DNA of 64,000 nt from a bacterium (GCA_016716565.1 JADJWC010000002.1:806001-870000); one strand, 5' to 3'; numbered from the stretch's first letter, positions 41,786-51,434 are shown. Notes: a model not told the origin generated them from the letters alone. Made by a program: numbers and translations.

Positions 41786-42963
41786 TTCATTTGCCTCCTG
41801 AGCTGTTCTGTTTTTTCACGTGAGAGGTTAAGCAGATTAATCTTGTATGGTTCATTATTCTTGTCGCGTATTTTTAACGATCGTTCAGTGCAGCAATAAC
41901 AAGGATCAACCGCCGCCAATGTTATCAATGCGTCCGCAACTGGTATCCCTTTACACGAAGCTTTGAACGTTGGAATATTTACATAACTTGGTGCTCGAAC
42001 TTTGTGCCGAACAGGTCTGTTCGTACCGTCGGTCCTTACATAATGAAAAACTTCTCCACGTGGTGCTTCGTATCTTCCGATTCCTTCACCGGGAGAAATT
42101 TCTTTCACATTATTTCTTATCCCGCCATTTACTGTTTTCAGTTTTTCAAGACACTGCTTGCAGATTTTAATTGATTCAAATGTTTCAAGAAGTCTTACAA
42201 CTGTTTTATCAAATACATCCCCATTTTCAGTAACAATTATTTTGAAATCAACAAGATCATAAGCATCTGTCGGTTCATCTTTTCTTACATCAATTGGAAC
42301 TCCTGAAGCACGTGCAGTCGGACCAACTGCACAAAAATCAATCGCATCTTTTTTTGTAAGAACTCCCACACCCTTTAATCTTGATTTTAAAACCGGATCA
42401 TCAGTGGCTGCTTTGGCTATCATTTCAATTTTCTTTTCAATTTCATCCATTACCTCGAACAATTTGTTTACTTTCGATGGATCAACATCTTTAGCAACAC
42501 CGCCCACTCTCATCATTCCATAATGATTTCTGTTTCCTGAAATTATTTCAAACATCTGAAGAACAGGTTCACGGTATTTCCATGCCCACATCCACAATGT
42601 ATCATAGCCGATAAAATGTCCCGCAAGGCCGAGCCATAAAAGATGACTGTGAATTCTTTCAAGCTCACCAACAAGTGTGCGGATGTATCGCGCTCTCAAA
42701 GGTATTTCAATATTATCCACGTCTTCCATTGCATGAACAGCTGCAAGCGGGTGAGATGTTGAGCAGATTCCGCAAATTCTCTCCACCAGATACAGTGATT
42801 GCGTAAATGTCTTCGACTCAGAAATAAACTCGTGTCCTCGATGCATCCATCCGATTTCCAGATCAATATCGACAACTGTTTCACCATCAACCTGAAGAGT
42901 GAAATATTCTGCTTCCTCAAGCAGCGGATGATACGGACCAACTGGTATTACATTTTTATCCAT
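41782..42963 (-). CDS. Group 4 [NiFe]-hydrogenase large subunit (NuoD/HycE-like)
   Basis: 393-residue catalytic subunit. Both nickel-binding Cys pairs are present: C64 and C67 in ERICGICSTSHP, and C355 and C358 in VDPCYCCTER. This separates it from the NuoD of complex I, which lacks them. The tail of 32 residues after CTER is what the HycI-type protease should remove. WMHRGHEFI and GIGRYEAPRGEVFHYV are conserved. Genes for NuoC-like, NuoB-like and NuoH-like subunits overlap upstream. It probably evolves or oxidises H2 at the membrane. The direction depends on the redox partner. Confidence 0.93.
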   Translation of the reverse strand: MDKNVIPVGPYHPLLEEAEYFTLQVDGETVVDIDLEIGWMHRGHEFISESKTFTQSLYLVERICGICSTSHPLAAVHAMEDVDNIEIPLRARYIRTLVGELERIHSHLLWLGLAGHFIGYDTLWMWAWKYREPVLQMFEIISGNRNHYGMMRVGGVAKDVDPSKVNKLFEVMDEIEKKIEMIAKAATDDPVLKSRLKGVGVLTKKDAIDFCAVGPTARASGVPIDVRKDEPTDAYDLVDFKIIVTENGDVFDKTVVRLLETFESIKICKQCLEKLKTVNGGIRNNVKEISPGEGIGRYEAPRGEVFHYVRTDGTNRPVRHKVRAPSYVNIPTFKASCKGIPVADALITLAAVDPCYCCTERSLKIRDKNNEPYKINLLNLSREKTEQLRRQMK

Positions 42964-43390
42964 TGCTTCTCCATTTTCTAAGAGGCACTTTAATATTTTG
43001 TGGATGATTTCCGGTTAAAAGCGGTTCTGGTCTTGGATGACCTTCAAAAGTTATCCCGAGCATTTCAGACATTTCTCGTTCTATCCACTCGGCACCGCGA
43101 ACTATTGGAGTTAGAGAATTCATCTTGGGATTTTTTTTGTCCTTCATTACAACACGAGGACAATAATATTCTCCGGTTTTATCGAGTGAGAAATGATAAA
43201 GAACTTCAATTCCTCTGTATGTTTCAGTTGCTGTTGCAGTTGATAATCTGCATCCGAGTTTATTAAAGAGATGATCTGCAACTTCTTTTATATTCTGATT
43301 TTCAACTTCAAAGTAGAGTCTTTTTTCCTTTTCAACTTTTGAAACGATTTTGTTTCCCATTAAGGAAATAAATTCATTGTAATTATGCAT
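42956..43390 (-). CDS. NuoC/HycE-N-like hydrogenase subunit
   Basis: 144-residue 30 kDa-subunit-type protein. In group 4 hydrogenases it pairs with the large subunit. It has the family end SLTPIVRGAEWIEREMSEMLGITFEGHPRPEPLL. It overlaps the large-subunit gene by 8 bp and the small-subunit gene by 8 bp. It is separate here, while E. coli HycE has it fused to the large subunit. Confidence 0.9.
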   Translation of the reverse strand: MHNYNEFISLMGNKIVSKVEKEKRLYFEVENQNIKEVADHLFNKLGCRLSTATATETYRGIEVLYHFSLDKTGEYYCPRVVMKDKKNPKMNSLTPIVRGAEWIEREMSEMLGITFEGHPRPEPLLTGNHPQNIKVPLRKWRSNG

Positions 43391-43802
43391 TTAGGACTCC
43401 AACAAGTTTAACAACTCCTTCGATCATCGCCTCTGGTTTTGGCGGGCAACCCGGTATATAAAGATTTATCGGGATGACATCTTCACGTTTCTCAACAGTG
43501 TTATAGCTATCCTTAAAACAGCATCCGGATGCAGGACAGGTACCTACACCAACTACAAAACAAGGTTTAGCCGCCTGCTCGTAAATCTTTTCTACCTGCG
43601 GTGCAACTTTCTGATTTAACACTCCGCTCAATAGAATTACATCTGCGTGACGAACTGAACCGACAAGCTTTATTCCGAATCTTTCAATATCATATTTCGG
43701 GGTGAGCAGATCGAGTATTTCAATATCGCAATTGTTGCACGGCGATGCACTCATATGATAAACCCAGATGGATTTCGCAAGTCGCTTATTGTACCAACTC
43801 AT
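43383..43802 (-). CDS. Hydrogenase small subunit (NuoB/HycG-like)
   Basis: 139-residue small subunit that holds the proximal [4Fe-4S] cluster. The four Cys ligands are in SPCNNCDIE (two in CNNC), VGTCPASGCC and IPGCPPKP, the normal NuoB pattern. It takes electrons between the [NiFe] site and the ferredoxin subunits. Confidence 0.93.
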   Translation of the reverse strand: MSWYNKRLAKSIWVYHMSASPCNNCDIEILDLLTPKYDIERFGIKLVGSVRHADVILLSGVLNQKVAPQVEKIYEQAAKPCFVVGVGTCPASGCCFKDSYNTVEKREDVIPINLYIPGCPPKPEAMIEGVVKLVGVLNA

Positions 43803-43852
43803 ATTTATCCCTTAAAGATTTTTTATTTCCTCACTTCATTAAAGAACAGTTT

Positions 43853-43968
43853 GTCAGTCTGAGCCTGTCGAAGACTGACATCATTTTATTTAATCACACT
43901 TCGACGAGCTTAATATCACATAAAAGATTGCTTCGTCATCCTGTCAATCCAGGACTCCTCGCAATGAC
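43853..43968. repeat. Cluster of two palindromic repeats inside the hydrogenase operon
   Basis: A GTCAGTCTGAGCCTGTCGAAGACTGAC palindrome (43853-43879) with a decayed partner near 43895-43920 is followed by a GATTGCTTCGTC..CTCGCAATGAC-type repeat end (43927-43968). They fill the gap between the NuoH-like and small-subunit genes. They may attenuate or process the transcript. Confidence 0.65.
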
Positions 43969-43974
43969 ATTCTT

Positions 43975-44901
43975 TTAGTATCCAAATACAGCCAGCACTA
44001 TTGCAATCAATGTTAAAGGTGTTGCATACTTCCAGAAGAAGTTTAGTGCTGTGTCAATTCTAACTCTCGGATTTGTGTTTTTGATGATGATCATCAACAC
44101 GACAATTAATAAATATTCGAGAACGCTCCACAAAATTTCTATTCCATTAAAACTGAATCCTCCCCAGAACAACAAGACAAGCAGGAACGGAAAAACTACA
44201 TACATCATAAAATGATTCAGCTTCCAGAAACCAAGCGGCGGACCACTGTATTCCATAAATGGTCCTTCAACAATTTCTGTTTCAGCTTCAGGAATATGAA
44301 ATGGAGGTAATGTCATCTTTGCCTGAATGCACAGCAAACCAATTATAAAAGCAATTATTCCAGAAGCAGAACCGATAAACATTCCATCTGCCTGAGCAGC
44401 TAAAATATTTCCAAGATTGATCTGGTATCCTGATTTGATTATCGGAACAAGTAAAACCAGAATGAATGCAAGTTCATCAGCAAGCAGAAGTTTTATTTCT
44501 CTTCCGGCACCAAGACTCGAATAAACATTTCCAGATGCAGATCCGCCAAGCACAACCATCACAGAAAATATCATAAGCAGATACATTATTACAATCAAGT
44601 CTCCACCGAAGCTGATATTAAAGAATAGTGAAGTTCCGACAATTGCAGAAACAAGAACAAGCATCGCAAATGAAATAAACGGTGCGACTACAAACATTGA
44701 TTTAACGCCGTCTTTTACAACTATCGTTTCTTTTCCAAGCAGCTTAAAAAAATCATTAAAGTTCTGAAGGAATGGCGGACCAACACGATACTGAAATCTT
44801 GCTGATACTTTTCTGTCAACCCAGCCGACTGTTAATCCAAGTATTGCTGTGAATAAAAATCCGGGAAACACGAGCAGGTAAAAGAATAATTCAAAGTTCA
44901 T
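43975..44901 (-). CDS. NuoH/HycD-like membrane anchor subunit
   Basis: 308-residue NuoH-family protein with eight or so helices. Conserved loops are GWVDRKVSARFQYRVGPPFLQNFNDF and PPFHIPEAETEIVEGPFMEYSGPP, with the acidic residues of the quinone-site loop in complex I. It anchors the catalytic module to the membrane and links it to the pumps. It overlaps the upstream Fe-S gene by 4 bp. Confidence 0.93.
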   Translation of the reverse strand: MNFELFFYLLVFPGFLFTAILGLTVGWVDRKVSARFQYRVGPPFLQNFNDFFKLLGKETIVVKDGVKSMFVVAPFISFAMLVLVSAIVGTSLFFNISFGGDLIVIMYLLMIFSVMVVLGGSASGNVYSSLGAGREIKLLLADELAFILVLLVPIIKSGYQINLGNILAAQADGMFIGSASGIIAFIIGLLCIQAKMTLPPFHIPEAETEIVEGPFMEYSGPPLGFWKLNHFMMYVVFPFLLVLLFWGGFSFNGIEILWSVLEYLLIVVLMIIIKNTNPRVRIDTALNFFWKYATPLTLIAIVLAVFGY

Positions 44902-45404
44902 AATTTGCCCTCCTTATTCAGCCAGCTTGGAGTTCTAACTGCCAGATGATTTCCAACATAGAAAATATTTTGCTTATGATCTTCAACTACTTCTTTCATC
45001 ACAAAAGAATTTGCCGGTGCAGTTTGAACACAGGCTGGTTCATAATCAGGATTTTGCTCAAGCTGATTCAGACAATAATCGCATTTTGAAGTAACATAGT
45101 TTATAACTTCAGGAAAGATTGTTCCAAAGGGACAGGCAAGCACACAGCTTTTACAACCGACACAGCGCATATTATATCTTTTTATCATTCTGTTTTCCTG
45201 ATGCTCAAGTGCTTCCTTCGGGCATGCATCGATACAGAACGCTTCTTTACACTGTCTGCAATAAGCAGAAAACTCAGCTACTTCGAGGAGACTGAATGCA
45301 CCGTGATTTTTTTGATGGAACATATATTCACAGTGAATGTCTTCCGCATTAACATTTGAGTTCATCAGCATCGGGATATCGATGTATAATCTTTTCAATC
45401 CCAT
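44898..45404 (-). CDS. HycB-like [4Fe-4S] electron-transfer subunit
   Basis: 168 residues with ferredoxin-type clusters: CRQCKEAFCIDACPKEAL, CVGCKSCVLACPFGTIFP and CDYCLNQ plus a later Cys. This is the 4Fe-4S subunit type of HycB/HydN. It overlaps the flavin-reductase gene by 10 bp and the NuoH-like gene by 4 bp, so it probably carries electrons from the flavin module to the hydrogenase core. Confidence 0.85.
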   Translation of the reverse strand: MGLKRLYIDIPMLMNSNVNAEDIHCEYMFHQKNHGAFSLLEVAEFSAYCRQCKEAFCIDACPKEALEHQENRMIKRYNMRCVGCKSCVLACPFGTIFPEVINYVTSKCDYCLNQLEQNPDYEPACVQTAPANSFVMKEVVEDHKQNIFYVGNHLAVRTPSWLNKEGKL

Positions 45405-46216
45405 ATTGCCTCCTCATTTTTAATCTGATCATAAGTGAAGACAGGTCCATCTTTGCAAGCATAATAACCACCAATAACACAATGTCGGCATTGTCCGAAT
45501 CCGCAATACATTTTCTTCTCCATCGATAGATAAAGATTTTCTTCTTTGTAACCGTACTTCAGCAAATCAAATGTTCCAAACTTCATCATAACTGGAGGTC
45601 CGCAAACAATTGCAGGGTTGCCATCAGGCTTCATATTAATTTTTTGCAGGAGCTTTGTGACCAGACAGACATCTTCTGCCCACTGTTCACCTGGAGGAAC
45701 TTCATCCACAGCGCGTATGAATCTAACGTTATCGTATTTTCTCCATTCACTAACTTCATCTTTGTAGATACAATCTTTAGGAGTTTTTGCACCGGCAAGA
45801 AAAGTTATGCTGTTATAATCCTTATTGTCATGGAGCATTGTTAAGAAAAGAGAACGAAGTGGTGCAAGTCCGCAGCCGCCGCCAAGAATTAAAACATCTT
45901 TCCCTTTAAATTTTTCAAGAGGATAATTCGAACCGAACGGACCGCGTATTCCAATTGTAGCACCTGCGTGGAGTTTATGTACCTGTTCTGTTAAGAATCC
46001 GGTTTTCATAATTGTAACATCCATATCATCAACAATGTAATGAGATGAGGACGGAGTAAACGGACCTTCACCAATTCCCGGAATTCCAACTTCTATGAAC
46101 TGTCCTGTTTTAAAGGTAATTGGTTTCTTTGGTTTAAACCTCAATGTTCTTATCAGAGGTGATTCCTGAATCACTTCATAAACATCTGCAGGAATAACTT
46201 CATACGGATTTTGCAT
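45395..46216 (-). CDS. FAD/NAD(P)-binding subunit, sulfhydrogenase gamma-like
   Basis: 273-residue ferredoxin-NADP reductase-type protein. The FAD domain begins at the N-terminus (RTLRFKPKKPITFKTGQFIEV, GPFTPSS). The NAD(P) domain has VLILGGGCGLAPLRSLF and IVCGPPVMM. The C-terminus holds a [2Fe-2S] set of four Cys in MYCGFGQCRHC and YYAC. It matches the HydG/gamma subunit of sulfhydrogenases and cytosolic group 3b hydrogenases. Its place in a group 4 operon suggests NAD(P)H as electron donor or acceptor. Confidence 0.88.
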   Translation of the reverse strand: MQNPYEVIPADVYEVIQESPLIRTLRFKPKKPITFKTGQFIEVGIPGIGEGPFTPSSSHYIVDDMDVTIMKTGFLTEQVHKLHAGATIGIRGPFGSNYPLEKFKGKDVLILGGGCGLAPLRSLFLTMLHDNKDYNSITFLAGAKTPKDCIYKDEVSEWRKYDNVRFIRAVDEVPPGEQWAEDVCLVTKLLQKINMKPDGNPAIVCGPPVMMKFGTFDLLKYGYKEENLYLSMEKKMYCGFGQCRHCVIGGYYACKDGPVFTYDQIKNEEAIWD

Positions 46217-46237
46217 AAAACTTCCTGGAAAATTTTT

Positions 46238-47275
46238 TTAGTTTACTTCCTGAGCTACAGAGCTAACATTTTTAACAACCTGACGAAAATCAATTTTTGC
46301 TGCACAAGCTTCAGTGCATCTTCCGCAGCCTGTACATCCAAACTCACCAAAGTTTTTGTACATATAATCAAACTTGCACAGATATCTGTTCCTAAATCTT
46401 TCGGTCATTTTTGGTCTGGGTGTTCCACCACCTGCAACTCTCGCATAACCGTACCACTGACAAGAATCGTATGACCTGACTTTAATAAAATCCTTGTCCG
46501 TTGACTCATCATTAAGGATCAGGCAATAACAGGATGGACATATATTTGTGCAGGCACCACAGCCGATACATGCTTCAGAGACTTCTTCCCAACTTTTATG
46601 TTCAACTTTTCTGATTTCAGAAAAATCACCTGAATGTGTAAGATTATTATTTTTTTCAATAAGTCGATTAAATACTTTTTCACGATTTGCTTTTACAATT
46701 TCAATATCAGAAACAGTTGAATTAGCAACCGTAATTTCTTTTTTCATCAGTTCTACAAATTCCTGGCTGCGCTCCGAACCAATCTGGATAAAATAATTTC
46801 CACCAATCACTGACAGGTTTAAATCAAATCCATTTTCAGGAAAAGGATGACCATTGACAAGATTGCAGCTGCATGTTTCGTGTAGATAATCACAATCTGA
46901 AGAAATGATAAGTGAGTTGTCTCTCCATTGTTTGTAGGCAGGATCAACAAATCCACTTTGCAGCATGGCTTTATCAAGCAGGTGAAGTGCTTTCAGATCG
47001 CAGGCTTTTACACCAACGATAACTCTTTTTAGGTTTTTGTTTTTAATCGGATAAACTTTTTCGCGGAAAAGATAGAAGAGAATTTTTATCGGGTCAATTG
47101 TTCTGAAGAAATCTAAAAATAGTATTTTATTTTCTTCAAAGCGCTGGAAATGAAAGGATGGATTTTCATCATCGGATCGTGCACGGTAAGGAACAATAAC
47201 TTCGTTGATGTTGCCCAAACCATTATTTACTTTTTTTAGGAAGGAATGGAAATCATTTTTATTAACTATCATCAA
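46238..47275 (-). CDS. Fe-S subunit, sulfhydrogenase beta/HydB-like
   Basis: 345-residue protein of the 4Fe-4S dicluster family (HydB, AsrA). The N-terminal 220 residues contain VIVGVKACDLKALHLLDKAM and SSDCDYLHETCSC. The C-terminal ferredoxin-like motifs are CIGCGACTNICPSCYC and CTGCGRCTEACAAKID. In sulfhydrogenases this subunit joins the flavin subunit to the hydrogenase. It is the first gene of the hydrogenase operon, with the flavin subunit 21 bp downstream. Confidence 0.88.
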   Translation of the reverse strand: MMIVNKNDFHSFLKKVNNGLGNINEVIVPYRARSDDENPSFHFQRFEENKILFLDFFRTIDPIKILFYLFREKVYPIKNKNLKRVIVGVKACDLKALHLLDKAMLQSGFVDPAYKQWRDNSLIISSDCDYLHETCSCNLVNGHPFPENGFDLNLSVIGGNYFIQIGSERSQEFVELMKKEITVANSTVSDIEIVKANREKVFNRLIEKNNNLTHSGDFSEIRKVEHKSWEEVSEACIGCGACTNICPSCYCLILNDESTDKDFIKVRSYDSCQWYGYARVAGGGTPRPKMTERFRNRYLCKFDYMYKNFGEFGCTGCGRCTEACAAKIDFRQVVKNVSSVAQEVN

Positions 47276-47640
47276 TCCTCCTCCTGTCTGTTGATAGTTT
47301 GAACAAGACTATAATTCCGTTAGCTATTCGGAAATCTGTTCAAGACTTTGCAATTAATTTTTAATTCTACTCATCAAACTTATCTGCTGGAATTTCGAAA
47401 AACAACTAAAATGTTTCGAATTTAGCTCATAATCAGCATTTTTTAGCAACTAGCAATTAATAATAAATGGGTAACGATCATTCCATTTCTTTGAGATACA
47501 GCCCCAACTTCAGGAAGTTCATTAAAGAATTCATACAATATTTATTTTCAACTTTGTTCTTTCTTTAAAGTGAAAGTGAATTTGATTACCTTGATAAAAA
47601 ATTTTAAGATTATTTTGACAATTCAAATTTTTTGGACTGA
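47276..47640. promoter_or_regulatory. Divergent promoter region of the hydrogenase operon and antiporter
   Basis: 365 bp without genes. It must hold the promoter for the hydrogenase operon. Two copies of TTTCGAA (47393-47399 and 47414-47420) lie 21 bp apart, two turns of the helix, and could be an activator or repressor site. A TTTTGACA -35-like box is seen near 47614-47621 upstream of the antiporter. No -10 was convincing. Confidence 0.45.
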
Positions 47641-49809
47641 ATGACAATTCCTGCTGAAATAATTCACGCTGCAATCAATAACGATATTCTGAAATTACTT
47701 ATTCAGATTACTGTGTTGCTTCTTACTGCCCGAATATTTGGTGAGATTTCTCAGAAAATCGGCCAGCCGGCAGTGCTCGGTGAAATTCTTGCCGGTATCG
47801 TTCTCGGACCTTCTTTGTTGGGAAACTTATTCCCGTTTATTCATGGATGGATTATACCTGCAACTGAAATGCAGATCAATCTTCTTGAAGTTATCACATT
47901 AATCGGTGCAATTTTCCTTCTGCTGATAACAGGTCTTGAAACTGATCTTGTACTAATTAAACATCATTCAAAGAAAGCTGCTGCAACTGCATTCGGTGGC
48001 TTAGTGATACCCTTCTCTGCAGGTTATTTTTTCAGCCAATATATCCCGGATCATTTTCTAGTTGATCCGTCTCAAAGAATAATCTTCGGTTTGTTCCTTG
48101 CAACTGCTATTTCACTTTCTGCAATTCCTGTTATTGCAAAAGTATTGATTGATTTAAAACTTATCAGGCGAGACATCGGACAGATAACAATTGCCGCAGG
48201 TATGATTGATGATACAGCAGCTTGGATACTTTTATCAATCGTTTTAGGATTAATCGGAGGGGAGGCAATTACTGCCGGTACAATTGCTTATTCGTTTGGT
48301 AAAGTAATATTATTTGTCTTGCTTAGTTTTTATTTCGGTAAACTACTTGTTAAGTATTTTATTTCATTCACTCTAAATAAAGTATCATCCCGCGATAAAA
48401 TTCTGACAGTTGTAGTTGTTTTTACTTTCACGCTTGGCGCAATTGCTCAAGCCATCCATCTCGAAGCAGTACTAGGAGCTTTTGTTACAGGAATTATTTT
48501 AGCTCAGCTTCCATCAATTCCAAAGGACTCGATAGAAAAAATCGAAAGCATTGCATTTGGAATTTTTGCACCGATATTTTTTGCAGGTGCAGGATTAAAA
48601 GTTAATCTTCTCGATTTGTTCAGAACTGATCTTCTTCTTATTGGTGCAGCTTTAATTGTTGTAGCTATCGTAAGTAAAATTTTAGGAGCTTACTTAGGTT
48701 CAAGACTTTTAACAAAAGCAGATCACTGGACTGCTCTTAGCTTTGGAGCTGGTCTAAACGCAAGAGGTGCGATTCAAATTATTGTCGCAACTATCGGTCT
48801 TTCATTCGGTATTCTATCACAGGAAATTTATTCACTAATTATCATAACTGCTGTTGTAACATCTCTGATGGCTCCAGTTATGTTAAGATGGACGCTTAGC
48901 CATGTCAAACCAGAAGCTGATGAATTAAAAAGACTTCAACAGGAAGAACTGCTTCGTGATAATTTACTTGTAAGAGTTCATCGTGTCCTCCTTCCTGTAA
49001 GAAGTAGGGAAATGAACAAGGTTAGCTTATCAAAAATGATTGAAGCTCGAATTCTTGAAAGAATAGGTAGAAAAACTTCTCTGGATGTAACACTACTCAC
49101 TATCTCTGATGAGAGAGACAAAGCAGAAAGTCAGCAGTTTCTCAATACGCTGTCCGCGTTCTTCAAAAAATTTCCCGTAACAAAGAAGATAGCTGAGAGT
49201 AAAAACACATTGGAGAGCATACTTGAAGAAGTAAGAAAAGATTACGATCTGCTTATAGTCGGTGCGACCGAGAGACAAAAAAATTCCGATATGCTTTTTA
49301 ATCCGATTGTAGATAATCTTGTAAGACTTTCACCCTGCCCGAGCATTGTTGTCCAAAGCAGTAATGTTGCAGAGGACTGGAGACCAAGCAGAATTCTTGT
49401 ACCAACGAACGGCAGTCTCGCATCGAAAAGAGCCGCTGAAGTTGCTTTTGGAATTGCTTACCACGATCATGATCAGGTTCACATTCTTAATGTTGTTGAA
49501 AGTAAGGACAATTTTGCATCATTGGATATTGAAGGCACAGTTACGGAAAGAAGATTATCTTTCGCTTATCAGATTGTTGATGAATTGAAAAAACTTGGTG
49601 AGTCACTTAACGTCAATACATTCACTGAAGTTGAAATCGGAGAAGACCCTGATAAAGTAATATTAAAGATGTCCCGTGAAAAGAATTTTGATCTGATAAT
49701 TTTAGGAACCGATATCAGACCGGGAACAGATAAACTTTACCTTGGTCCCCGTGTCGAAAGAATATTAAATAACTGCACTTGCCCTGTTCTCGTTGTTAAC
49801 GGTGCCTAA
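47641..49809 (+). CDS. Kef/CPA2-type cation:proton antiporter with C-terminal USP domains
   Basis: 722-residue protein. Residues 1 to about 420 form a Na+/H+ exchanger domain of the CPA2 family with about 12 helices (QPAVLGEILAGIVLGPSLLGN, DDTAAWILLSIVLG with an acidic pair, GLNARGAIQIIVATIG). Residues 440-720 are two universal stress protein-like domains, with DLLIVGATER and DLIILGTDIRPGTDKLYLGPR ending GPRVERILNNCTCPVLVV, a nucleotide-binding USP pattern. It may tune ion flow in answer to energy or nucleotide state. Its stop codon overlaps the convergent pgi stop. Confidence 0.85.
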   Translation: MTIPAEIIHAAINNDILKLLIQITVLLLTARIFGEISQKIGQPAVLGEILAGIVLGPSLLGNLFPFIHGWIIPATEMQINLLEVITLIGAIFLLLITGLETDLVLIKHHSKKAAATAFGGLVIPFSAGYFFSQYIPDHFLVDPSQRIIFGLFLATAISLSAIPVIAKVLIDLKLIRRDIGQITIAAGMIDDTAAWILLSIVLGLIGGEAITAGTIAYSFGKVILFVLLSFYFGKLLVKYFISFTLNKVSSRDKILTVVVVFTFTLGAIAQAIHLEAVLGAFVTGIILAQLPSIPKDSIEKIESIAFGIFAPIFFAGAGLKVNLLDLFRTDLLLIGAALIVVAIVSKILGAYLGSRLLTKADHWTALSFGAGLNARGAIQIIVATIGLSFGILSQEIYSLIIITAVVTSLMAPVMLRWTLSHVKPEADELKRLQQEELLRDNLLVRVHRVLLPVRSREMNKVSLSKMIEARILERIGRKTSLDVTLLTISDERDKAESQQFLNTLSAFFKKFPVTKKIAESKNTLESILEEVRKDYDLLIVGATERQKNSDMLFNPIVDNLVRLSPCPSIVVQSSNVAEDWRPSRILVPTNGSLASKRAAEVAFGIAYHDHDQVHILNVVESKDNFASLDIEGTVTERRLSFAYQIVDELKKLGESLNVNTFTEVEIGEDPDKVILKMSREKNFDLIILGTDIRPGTDKLYLGPRVERILNNCTCPVLVVNGA

Positions 49810-51434
49810 ACAGTTAACTTAGATAATGAGTCAATAACATCTTTTCCAAGATCAATCGAGAGAACTTTTCTATTATTATCTATCAACGCCTGCCTGTCGC
49901 CTAATGCTTGTGCTTTAATAAGTGTTCCAAATGAAATTGATGATTCGTCTTTTCCTGCTTCATCCTGTATTGGTACATCTTTTCCAATTTCTGAAATGAA
50001 TTGAATAAAAAAACCATTTCCACCATCGCCTTTATGCAATTGACCGGTTGAATGAAGAAATCTTGGTCCGTAACCAAGTGTAGTAGCTACTTTATACTTC
50101 TGTAAAATTTTCAATCGCAATTGCTGAAGCTGCTGCCAAGTTTTGTCATCAGGTTTCAAATAAGCCTGAATTGTTACGTAGTTCTTTCCGCTTTTCAAAT
50201 CAGAAAGAAAAGATGAAAGATTGTTATCATTATTTCCTGTGCTCAATTCAGGTAGTTTTCCTTTCAGTTGAAATTGTTTCACCATATTTCTTGCAATTAC
50301 TTTTGCAGATTCAACATTTGGTTGATCAAACGGCTGCACACTCATAATGTAACCGGCAACAGCTGTTGCAAACTCCCACCTGAAAAATTCAGAACCGAGC
50401 TGGTAAACGTTTTTCATCTCTATTTCAATTAATGGAAAACCAGCAGACTTGATTTGACTTACGTTTTCATCAAATGAATTGTCTCCTGATAGTCTGATAT
50501 AAACAAATATTCTGTCCTTGCTGTATTGATTAACAGATACTGATGGTTCAAGATCAACAGGAAGAATTCCTTTGCCATTTTTACCGGTGCTTTCGGCTAT
50601 AAGTTGTTCCAGCCATCCACCGAGATATTGAATCTTTGGCGAAGTGATAAATGTAACTTTATCAACTCCCGAAGCAGCAAGAGAACCAAGAATTACGCCA
50701 AGCATTACTCCGGAATTCTTTTCAACAGATATGAGTATACTTTCACTTTCCATCTTTGAAGCTTCATTAAATAACTTTTCGATATCGACACCGATCAAAG
50801 CAGCCGGTACAATCCCGAAAAGCGATAGTGCAGAAAATCTTCCTCCGATATCAGGATCATTTAAAAATATTTTCCTGAAGTTCAGTTTTTTTGCTGTCTC
50901 TTCTAATCCACTTCCCGGATCGGTAATCGCAATGAAATGTTTTGAAGCACTCTCTTTACCAAGTTTTTTCGAAATGCTTGTAAAAAAGTATTTCATAAAT
51001 GACATCGTCTCAACTGTTCCGCCGGATTTTGTGGAAACAATGTAAAGTGTTTTATTCGGATCAAGTTTCTTTTCATATTCCAAAATTGCTTCGGGATGTG
51101 TGCTGTCCAAAACGTGGAGGTCAAGAAAACCTTTTTCAACTCCAAATGTTAAACGAAATACTTCGGGTGCAAGGCTGGAACCGCCCATTCCCATCAACAG
51201 TGCATTAGTGAATCCTTCGTTTCGGACTTCATCTACAAAAGATTTTATTTCAGGAAAAGATTTTCGCGTAACCTTCAAACAATCAAGCCAGCCAAGCCGG
51301 TTTGAAATTTCTTCCAGTGAATTTCCCCAAAGCGTAAAATCTTTTTCCCAGATCCGTTCTATAATTCGTTCACTTTCCAGCTGATCAATTTTTTCTTCAA
51401 TAATCCCGGAATACGAACCTAATTCGTATTTCAT
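49806..51434 (-). CDS. pgi: Glucose-6-phosphate isomerase
   Basis: 542-residue isomerase linking glycolysis with the pentose phosphate pathway. Sugar-phosphate binding motifs GMGGSSLAPEVFR and STKSGGTVETMSF are clear, followed by GGRFSALSLFG, LGGWLEQLIAESTGKNGKGILPV and a C-terminal GPRFLHSTGQLHKGD with the active-site His and Lys. The sequence type is that found fused to transaldolase in some bacteria. Here the two are separate but overlap (ATGA with tal). Confidence 0.92.
   Translation of the reverse strand: MKYELGSYSGIIEEKIDQLESERIIERIWEKDFTLWGNSLEEISNRLGWLDCLKVTRKSFPEIKSFVDEVRNEGFTNALLMGMGGSSLAPEVFRLTFGVEKGFLDLHVLDSTHPEAILEYEKKLDPNKTLYIVSTKSGGTVETMSFMKYFFTSISKKLGKESASKHFIAITDPGSGLEETAKKLNFRKIFLNDPDIGGRFSALSLFGIVPAALIGVDIEKLFNEASKMESESILISVEKNSGVMLGVILGSLAASGVDKVTFITSPKIQYLGGWLEQLIAESTGKNGKGILPVDLEPSVSVNQYSKDRIFVYIRLSGDNSFDENVSQIKSAGFPLIEIEMKNVYQLGSEFFRWEFATAVAGYIMSVQPFDQPNVESAKVIARNMVKQFQLKGKLPELSTGNNDNNLSSFLSDLKSGKNYVTIQAYLKPDDKTWQQLQQLRLKILQKYKVATTLGYGPRFLHSTGQLHKGDGGNGFFIQFISEIGKDVPIQDEAGKDESSISFGTLIKAQALGDRQALIDNNRKVLSIDLGKDVIDSLSKLTV

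Noticed and set aside
41782..42963. NuoD of respiratory complex I
   Set aside because: Both nickel-ligand CxxC pairs are present and hyp genes face the operon, so it is a [NiFe] hydrogenase and not complex I.
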